DNA from: Larix sibirica
Lineage: Eukaryota; Streptophyta; Pinopsida; Pinales; Pinaceae
NCBI GenBank assembly: GCA_004151065.3
Contig: NWUY0300003172.1
Coordinates: 58,221 to 72,074, forward strand
DNA length: 13,854 bases
Reading direction: 5' to 3'
Each line of letters starts with the position of its first letter. Within the stretch, counting starts at the first letter, position 1. Of this stretch, positions 8,413 to 13,854 are shown piece by piece. The notes under the pieces are model-generated. The model had not been told where the DNA came from, did not search any database, and saw only the letters and a list, made by a program, of their open reading frames with translations. Made by a program: the position numbers and the translations under genes.

Positions 8413-8554
8413 GAGGAAAGGGGTCCTTCTAATAGGCGGGGTGGCTGGGGCGGCTGGATGTGGTCGTCCCCACCCTGGATCGAACCCTAGACCATTTATC
8501 CTCACAACGCCTTCGCCTGGAGCGCACGCTAGCTATGCTACTTGTGAAAACAAA
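8413..8554 (-). mobile_element. Probable tRNA-derived SINE (142 bp) between target-site duplications
   Basis: A short GC-rich block in very AT-rich DNA. On the minus strand it carries tagcatagctag (8540-8529), which fits the RNA polymerase III A-box consensus TRGCNNAGYNGG at 11 of 12 positions. About 42 bases later comes ggttcgatcc (8486-8477), a good B box (GGTTCGANNCC). Order and spacing are those of a tRNA-related SINE head, and the A box starts 14 bases from the insert edge. The remaining roughly 65 bases are the body, ending at the left duplication. Against this orientation: there is no poly(A) at the minus-strand 3' end, while the plus-strand right edge is A-rich (gaaaacaaa). A weaker plus-strand reading (tggctggggcgg then ggatcgaaccc) cannot be excluded. 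It is not a functional tRNA gene, since I cannot fold a full cloverleaf. Confidence 0.6.
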
Positions 8555-8569
8555 AGAGTTCATTGAGGT
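8555..8569 (+). repeat. Right copy of the 15-bp direct repeat flanking the SINE-like insert
   Basis: agagttcattgaggt, partner of 8398-8412 with one mismatch (t for g at the sixth base). Confidence 0.7.
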
Positions 8570-9813
8570 TATTAATTAATATTATGGTTAGTTATTGAGA
8601 TGTTTTTTATTTCTATATTTCAAGAAAGTCTCAAGAAAGGGAGGTGGTATGTGAAGTTTAAAAAAATAAAATTAATAGATTAGTTTTAATGGTTGAGTGT
8701 ATTATAGGCATTATGGTAAATTTTTTACATTGATTATCTCCATTATAATAATGATGATGATGGTTAACATCAATCTCACTAAATTAAATGGGTATATAAG
8801 TTTATGAGTATAGAGAAGGGAATGGAAGTTTGTGGATGACATAATAATGAACCATGATTTTAATTAAGGATATGGGTGTTATACATACGATGATGATGGT
8901 ATTGTAACAAATATTTTAAAATTGCATTTTAATGTGGTTGTATCCATAATATTTTATGATAAAGTGATTTTCATTTTCAATCTTCTTAGTACTAGATGAC
9001 AAATTCTTTCATCCCAGATTGTTTTAAAAATTATCCATTACTCTCTTTCTCAACAACAAAATAAATATTATAAATAATTTATATTTTTTAAATTTATAAA
9101 GTATTTTATATATATTTAAAAGATATCTCTATATAAAATACTTAAAAATCTAAATTTGATATTCATTTTTTATTTTATTATAATAAATTAAAATTACACC
9201 TATAAATTTTATTTAATTAAAATTATTTTCTAACTAAATTACTTTTATACTGATTTTAAAATATATTAATTTAAAAATATATATTGTGTTTTTGAATTGA
9301 TCGATTGCAAATTTACTCTTTTTAAACGAAGAAGTCTAAATGCACAACCATTTCGATTTTTGGCAAGTTTTTTGTCAGAATCCATCGATTTTCTTTTTAA
9401 GAAATCCAGATTATGTGTGGTTCAAATCGTGATTATGAATTCATAAACGGATTCACCGTCCTCAAAAACCCCATAGCATCCATATTCTGGGAATTTAAAT
9501 ACAATTTGAAAGAATTTTAAGAATTCTCTGTCGAATTTCGCCAAAGAAAGCCTTTGAAAACAATTTAAATCATAGCACATTTAGGATAAGCGTTTTTAGA
9601 CTTCCACTTATCACGCTACGATAAAGTCATATGTAATGTGCAATATTCAATGCAAATATCCCATTTGATTAAAGCAACCATAACCTTATCATTATATGTC
9701 TTGATTAGCATACGAGTCAATAACCATAGTCTTACTTGTGTATCACTATCTAAGTAATGTGTACATCACTATTTGAGTCTTACTTAAGTTAACCTTAATT
9801 ACCATGTTTTAAT
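8570..9813. other. AT-rich intergenic stretch
   Basis: Stops are frequent in all frames and no coding or RNA feature stands out. The part 9050-9300 is extremely A/T-rich and low in complexity. A small trinucleotide run (ataatgatgatgatgg) lies near 8750. The segment 9300-9800 is less AT-rich but I recognise nothing in it. Confidence 0.65.
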
Positions 9814-9831
9814 AACAAGGTAAATGATATA
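9814..9831 (+). repeat. Left copy of an exact 18-bp target-site duplication
   Basis: aacaaggtaaatgatata is identical to 11090-11107. The two copies bracket the insertion 9832-11089. Confidence 0.9.
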
Positions 9832-11089
9832 CCTCGGATGGGGTGACAACTGTTGATTCGTGCAGGACAGATGTATAAGTACGGGGTGTGGAGGTGGCAG
9901 ATAGAACTTTTAAGTGCCCCTTGCTGGACTATGCAAGTTGTTGATTGTTTTAAAGATGATTCCCCTTCCCACACTTTTGATTTGGGTTAGCATGCTCCTA
10001 GACCGATCGGTCCCGCCTCCATTATGTGCATTACCGAGGATGAAGCAAAGTAGTAATGGCGCGATGGGATGGAAATTTGGTTGTATCATACGTTGGTTGA
10101 ATCCTCTTGCGTGCGGCATTTACGCCATCATCCATTTGGAAATTTCTGAAATTTATACATCTTGTCATCCACATGTGGATGCCAATATGATCATGTTTCC
10201 CCTCCTAATGACTCGCCTGCGAGCCCATGGGCGCTCTCATCGTGTTGTGGGGTCTTGTCCAGCTCGAATTGGCACTTGCATTGAAGCTATTTCTTCCTCG
10301 TCTTCGATGGATTCCTCATCCCTTTCTTCAGTCCTAGCCTTTGGCTTTAAGGATTCAACAGTCGATTGTTTGGAATCCAATATGTGGAGCTGCAAAGTTG
10401 AATGGTTCAACAGGAATGACAACTCCTTGGGCTTCCATCCCACAACTCCTCCATCTATTGCATATGCTTTCAGCAAGGAAGACAATAGGCAAGCTCAGCA
10501 AAGGGAAGTGAAATACATAGCGTCGGGGTAGCCTCTTATTGGGGAAAATGCTCAGCATTCGGAGCTAAAGGATGGATTTATGGAAGCTCAGTGGAACTTG
10601 ATTTTTGATACTCAGAGAGCAATTCAGAACCTGGACTTCAAGATGGACCAATTACACAAACGGTTGGATGCAATTCTTGTTACAATGGTTGCTCCAGATA
10701 TGGTCACAAATCTGTGTTTGGCATCTCTAAGGGATGCGGTCCTTCTAGGTATGCCTCTTCTTCCTCTTCCGGATGCGCAACATAAGGACATGGATGGTCA
10801 CACAGGTCCACAGGTTGGGTAGACTTGTTCTAGGGTCTTATGGTTTTGTCTCTAGTTTTGATCATGTTTCTACGTTTGCAGTCTGCTTGGTAGTTTTTTG
10901 CTTGTATCTGCCATGTGGCTGGATTTTATTATATTTTATAATATGTCCTCAGTCAGTCTAGAGGTTGACATAGTATTTCGAACTGTAGGTTTTAGCCATG
11001 GTTATGCTTTTGGATATTTGATCCAAATACCTCCTTACTGCTATGTATTGTTTATGATATAACATAATGTCCCCTCTTACTTAAACAAA
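9832..11089 (+). mobile_element. 1,258-bp retrotransposed insertion with A-rich right end
   Basis: The segment is flanked by an exact 18-bp direct repeat, and its right edge is A-rich (ttaaacaaaa merging into the repeat). Together these are the marks of target-primed reverse transcription by a LINE-type machinery, with the plus strand as the sense strand. Base composition (about half G+C in 9840-10800) contrasts with the AT-rich DNA on both sides. The left part holds a long broken reading frame (9914-10822) and the last roughly 270 bases are 3'-UTR-like. I find no RT or RNase H motif. It may be the 3' end of a 5'-truncated LINE with an unfamiliar C-terminal tail, a non-autonomous retroelement, or a processed pseudogene. 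The exact duplication implies a more recent insertion than the gypsy remnant. Confidence 0.8.
9914..10822 (+). pseudogene. Broken reading frame in the TSD-flanked insertion, function not recognised
   Basis: One frame is open from 9914 to 10528 (205 codons), stops at TAG 10529-10531 and continues to 10822, so about 300 codons carry a single stop. The second half looks like real protein: SSSSSMDSSSLSSVLAFGFK, a basic/aromatic segment with WSCKVEWFNRNDNSLGFHPT, then after the stop GFMEAQWNLIFDTQRAIQNL and MDQLHKRLDAI, a predicted amphipathic helix or short coiled coil. The first half may belong to a neighbouring frame, which reads KYGVWRWQIELLSAPCW then GPASIMCITEDEA and is broken by stops near 9988 and 10050. 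The ATG at 9914 is therefore probably not the true start. I do not recognise the protein. The minus frames 9910-10119, 10237-10485 and 10355-10558 are shadows of this region. Confidence 0.5.
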
Positions 11090-11107
11090 AACAAGGTAAA
11101 TGATATA
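11090..11107 (+). repeat. Right copy of the 18-bp target-site duplication
   Basis: aacaaggtaaatgatata, identical to 9814-9831. It follows the A-rich end of the insertion and is followed by t-rich DNA, as expected for the original target. Confidence 0.9.
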
Positions 11108-11250
11108 TTTTTTATTTTTTATTTTTTTAATTAAATTATGTTGGTGGTAGAATATTTGTTTATGAAAAAAATTGTTTTTAATTTTTTTATTTAAATAATA
11201 AATATTATATTTACTATAAATATATATTCTATTTACTAAGAACAAATTCT

Positions 11251-11520
11251 CATGAAGTTCACAGTGAAACAAGACGTTGGGCAATTCCTAAAATGTGGTA
11301 GAATGGAAGAATCTGTCATCTTTGTGACACAAAGAGGGTTGAAGATGATAATTAATTTCTCATAGAATGTCTTGCATATACCCACATTAAAGCGCAATTT
11401 CAAAGCATTTGTTACAACATTGACCTTCCTAACCTTTTAACTCATCATAACTAGGGTGATTTAGGAATGTTTCTCTTAAATTTTTTTGACCATAGAAATA
11501 AAATTCTAAAAAACCAGTGA
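11251..11520 (+). pseudogene. Remnant of the zinc-binding tail of a LINE reverse transcriptase (zf-RVT-like)
   Basis: All 90 codons from 11251 to the TGA at 11518 read in one frame with three internal stops. The peptide starts HEVHSETRRWAIPKMW and, after one stop, continues NGRICHLCDTKRVEDDN, a second stop, then FLIECLAYTHIKAQFQSICY. It ends with GDLGMFLLNFFDHRNKIL. A Cys-x2-Cys followed by an acidic run, a position normally His, and x-Phe-Leu-x-x-Cys is the usual pattern of the zinc-binding region behind the RT of plant LINE-like elements. Here the expected His codon is a stop (TAA). The fragment begins abruptly after AT-rich DNA, so the RT itself is not present. It lies just right of the 18-bp duplication and may have been part of the DNA into which that insertion landed. 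Confidence 0.65.
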
Positions 11521-12010
11521 CTCCTTTCTTTTTTAAGGTCCAATAAAACAAAGTTGGTCTCAATGGATATTAATAAGTATCATCATCATTATCTAAATAA
11601 AAACATTAATTAATTTTAACGTTAAATAATCTCATTCAAAAATTTTATTTCTCTCATTTAAAAAGTTTTCAAATGTTATTTTTTTAAACGGGAATGATTT
11701 GTAGTTTCATATTAAAGAACTTGAACACAACCATCGGATACAAAAATAGAGAGTTTTTCAACCGAGCAAATATTCAAAACACGATCCCAAAAAAATCTAG
11801 TTTTGGTTCACAATCCCTATTGTCCTGGTTATTTATAAAACTTGTTATCCTGTGAGCGCTATATATTCGCACATACTGCCTTAAAATCAAAATACACTTA
11901 TACTGGATAAACTATACATATTTATAGGGTAAAACTTATCAAGGCTAACCATTCCTAGCATAATACTTGGCTGGGAGGTAGACTGAATCCTCCTCCATTC
12001 CTCTAATTTC
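11521..12010. other. AT-rich stretch without recognisable genes
   Basis: Stops occur in all frames and there are short homopolymer runs (tttttttt near 11680). On the minus strand it would hold the 3' end of the RNase H element to its right, but I see no poly(A) tail or target duplication that marks an edge. Confidence 0.6.
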
Positions 12011-12025
12011 CACATATTGAGAAGA

Positions 12026-12655
12026 CTAGTAGTGGATACATTTGTTCATGCCCGGTAATTCATTTAGGTCAATTTTCACGGCTTCAATGTGCTTGCCTTG
12101 GTCTTGTGTGTTACATTTAACATCCTCCAAGCGATAATCCATTGTTGACAGTTGGAGCGAAAAGTGCCTCATGATGCTCATAAGTCCTTCCATATGGCCA
12201 TGCAAGTTCCTTAACATCCGCTTGAAATCAAGAAAATTGTTCCTTATGACACTGAATATTTCTCTCTAAGACACTATTGTTTTATGAGTGCTAACTGCCT
12301 CGCTATCACCTTCTTGGATACTACCAGAATTCTGGTTCCTTGATGTCGCTTTCATATTATCGTGTTTTTTAGGCCCAATCGACAAGTAAGCAAATGACAA
12401 AGTTTCACCAATTTCTCCAGGAAATGGGCTTCCTAGATGGATGTTAGGGAGTCGACTGGTTTCCTCTATTAAATCGATCCTTTCAGCCTCCACAATGGCG
12501 AAGTTATGGTCTTCCTCATGATGGTTATCATCCTTTACCTCCTTCCATGTCTGCTTGATGTTCCAGATAGTTCTATCATAGGAGCTAGACTGCTCACATG
12601 CAGGGACATTAACTACCAATGGGATTGTATTGCCTCCCTCCACGTGTTTAACCAT
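12026..12655 (-). pseudogene. C-terminal tail behind the RNase H, one amber stop, function unknown
   Basis: A single minus frame runs from 12655 to 12026 (210 codons) with only one stop, TAG at 12268-12266. The first part is acidic and polar (WKEVKDDNHHEEDHNFAIVE, RIDLIEETSRLPNIHLGSPF, SFAYLSIGPKKHDNMK). The part after the stop is helical and rich in Met/Leu/His (FSVIRNNFLDFKRMLRNLHG, then MEGLMSIMRHFSLQLSTMDY and RLEDVKC), resembling a short coiled coil. It lies about 80 bases behind the RNase H stop, in another frame, so it was probably the end of the same protein before a frameshift. I do not know a function for it. The overlapping plus frame 12506-12709 is a shadow. Confidence 0.45.
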
Positions 12656-12731
12656 GCCTCCTTCCTTTCCATGATTGACCTAGTTGTTTTTCATTTCCTA
12701 AGGGTCTGACCTTGGTTTCATGTCATTCCCC

Positions 12732-13165
12732 CTAAGTCGATCCTCTATGGTCCTTCTCCCATGGTAACCACTTCCTCCTTGGTGCGCCCTCATTTTGGAT
12801 GATCATGCTAGGGGGTAATTTAACCCCATCATTAGCTATCTTATCCACCATTTCATTGTTGCATCTTTTGATGTGGTAGAGGTTAATCCTTGTAATGGAT
12901 TCAACTCGATTTAAAATTTTCTTTTGCAACCGACCTGGATTTGGTTCCTTCCTTTTCCAACATTTTTGAATCATGTTAATGACAATCTTTGAATCTCCAA
13001 AGATGACTACATTTGAAAGGTTTAGCGAGACAATTAATTCGATTCCTTGCAAAAGAGTTAGCCAATGTGCTTCATTATTTATCTTATGACCAAGACCCTA
13101 AACAAAGGTTTCTATTGTATTTCCTCTTAGATATATTAAGACCCCTAACCTACCTCACTAAGAAA
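12732..13165 (-). pseudogene. RNase H domain remnant (RVT_3 / plant LINE type)
   Basis: The frame starts at about 13165 with LGVLIYLRGNTIETFV, a TAG stop at 13098-13100 where Trp is usual, and then GLGHKINNEAHWLTLLQGIE. From 13052 it is open to the TAG at 12732. It contains SNVVIFGDSKIVINMIQK, a WKRKEPNPGRLQKKIL segment, LYHIKRCNNEMVDKIANDG and KWLPWEKDH. Of the four acidic residues of the RNase H fold, the Glu in NNEA, the Asp in GDSK and the last Asp in NEMVDKIAN are present. The first (in the FDGA-type strand) is missing with the lost 5' end. The leading TTG-coded residue at 13050-13052 is an internal Leu, not a start. The domain cuts RNA in RNA/DNA hybrids; this copy cannot be active as it stands. 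Confidence 0.75.
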
Positions 13166-13267
13166 AGGCTTTCAACTATTATTATATACAAAAAAACAAT
13201 AAATAAAAAAATATTAAATCCATATCCTCATCAAAAGAGGTACACATCATCACCACTACCATGAAAT

Positions 13268-13357
13268 ATTCAAAGCATTAGAAAAAAACCTTTTTATCTT
13301 CTCAATAAAAGATTCAAAGCATTAGAAAAAAAATGCCTTTTATCTTCTCAATAAAAG
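13268..13357 (+). repeat. Tandem duplication, unit 44-46 bp, two copies
   Basis: attcaaagcattagaaaaaa...ctcaataaaag occurs at 13268-13311 and again at 13312-13357. The copies differ only in the a-run and a small cc/tgcc change. A partial third start (attctttt) follows. Confidence 0.9.
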
Positions 13358-13561
13358 ATTCTTTTAGATTCTAAGAAGATGAATAGATAAGGTGTATTTC
13401 TTTTAATTTTAAGGTTATAAATTATAAAATACTTTTGTATTTGCTCAAATTTTCTCCAAGATTCTATAGAGATGTTGTATCCCCAAACCTCAAGTTCATA
13501 TAAGATAATTGGAATCAAGAGTCTCAAAGTAGAATTTTTGTTTCCCTAAAACCAGAAATCT

Positions 13562-13796
13562 ATTGATACAATTGTTCTCAAGATCAAATTATAGTTTTCA
13601 TCATCCATTAATACTTTTCTCAATAGTTATGGTTAAGCTTTTAATGAAGGTCAAGTTCTGTAAGATACTTGTTACAATTGATACAATTGATACAATTGTT
13701 CTTAAGACCAAATTAGAGTTTTCATCATCCATTAATACTTTTCTCAATAGTTCTAGTTAAACTTTTAATGAAGGTCAAGTTCTGTAAGATACTTGT
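13562..13796 (+). repeat. Direct duplication with 124-bp period (111-bp copies)
   Basis: 13562-13672 and 13686-13796 match with a constant offset of 124 and a few substitutions (for example ctcaagatcaaattatag against cttaagaccaaattagag). A nine-base unit, tacaattga, is repeated nearly three times between them (13673-13698) and probably gave rise to the duplication by misalignment. Confidence 0.92.
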
Positions 13797-13854
13797 ATGA
13801 ATTCACTTCCTCTAAGTTGTTGTTGTCATGTGGAAAATTAACATAAGTAATCTT

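Larger units (their letters stand above)
12026..13165 (-). mobile_element. Degenerate LINE-like fragment: RNase H plus C-terminal tail
   Basis: Reading the minus strand from about 13165 leftwards gives an RNase H domain (to about 12760) and then, after one frame change near 12700, a tail that stays in a single frame to 12026 apart from one amber stop. RNase H of this type behind a reverse transcriptase is known from plant LINEs, but no RT is visible upstream (right of 13170), where AT-rich DNA begins abruptly. The fragment is therefore 5'-truncated or rearranged. I found no target duplication or A-tail. Confidence 0.6.
13166..13854. other. AT-rich right flank with local tandem duplications
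   Basis: No coding signal. It contains an A/T-rich run (13185-13215) next to the truncation point of the RNase H fragment and the two tandem duplications listed separately. The frame 13563-13760 is open only because it runs through one of these repeats. Confidence 0.6.

Noticed and set aside
8413-8554. Functional tRNA gene
   Set aside because: A and B boxes are present, but I could not pair acceptor, D, anticodon and T stems into a full cloverleaf. The flanking duplications fit a SINE better.
10773-10961. 62-residue hydrophobic plus frame, possible membrane protein
   Set aside because: It lies in the 3'-UTR-like end of the TSD-flanked insertion, overlaps the end of the longer frame and has no start context or motif. 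Hydrophobicity follows from T-rich sequence.
11081-11284. Minus frame rich in Ile, Lys and Asn
   Set aside because: It crosses the 18-bp duplication and AT-rich DNA. Its composition is what random AT-rich sequence gives.
13563-13760. 65-residue plus frame
   Set aside because: It runs through the 124-bp duplication and the nine-base repeat, and shows no coding motif.
13562-13796. CRISPR-like or satellite array
   Set aside because: Only two copies in tandem with no regular spacers; simple local duplication.
1-13854. An intact host gene or a new defence or biosynthetic system
   Set aside because: No frame with intact domain structure, intron-exon pattern or promoter could be supported. All recognisable proteins belong to decayed retroelements.

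Overview
The window looks like nuclear DNA of a seed plant, most likely from a large, repeat-rich genome. A gymnosperm is my best guess, from the style of the Ty3/gypsy and LINE remnants, but that part is inference. I find no host gene, intact transposase, rRNA, tRNA gene or CRISPR array. Everything identifiable is a decayed retroelement, separated by AT-rich DNA in which I see nothing coding. Nearly all long open frames on the opposite strands are shadows.

Layout. About 1-5980 (+) is the inside of one very degenerate Ty3/gypsy element, readable by switching frames: gag (84-1120), aspartic protease (1216-1560), reverse transcriptase (1750-2300, thumb to 2450), RNase H (2580-2930), integrase (2990-3945) and a C-terminal tail (5840-5975). 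The reverse-transcriptase active-site block and most of the integrase catalytic core are missing, on top of many stops and frameshifts. In the middle, 2169-3945 is repeated almost base for base at 3947-5723, with one 'n' exactly at the join. This is most likely two assembly contigs whose overlapping ends were never merged, not a biological duplication. Collapsing it restores one co-linear element. An LTR-like non-coding tail may follow (to about 6500), but no LTR pair is in the window.

About 6500-6735 is conspicuously GC-rich. It runs into a near-perfect palindrome (6732-6882), which is followed by about 0.9 kb of unrecognised coding-like but broken sequence. From 7770 to 9813 the DNA is AT-rich apart from a short GC-rich insert with tRNA-promoter-like boxes (8413-8554), flanked by a 15-bp direct repeat: a probable SINE.

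A 1.26-kb insertion (9832-11089) has an exact 18-bp target-site duplication and an A-rich right end, so it was inserted by target-primed reverse transcription. Its frame is long and interrupted by one amber stop, but I cannot assign it to a known domain. Next to it is a 90-codon remnant of the zinc-binding tail of a LINE reverse transcriptase (11251-11520, +). At 13165-12026 (-) there is a LINE-type RNase H followed by an unrecognised C-terminal tail. The right end (13200-13854) is AT-rich with two local tandem duplications.

The parts do not form a working system. This is a nested graveyard of retroelements. The points most worth checking are the probable assembly error at 3946, the palindrome, the SINE candidate and the unassigned TSD-flanked insertion.
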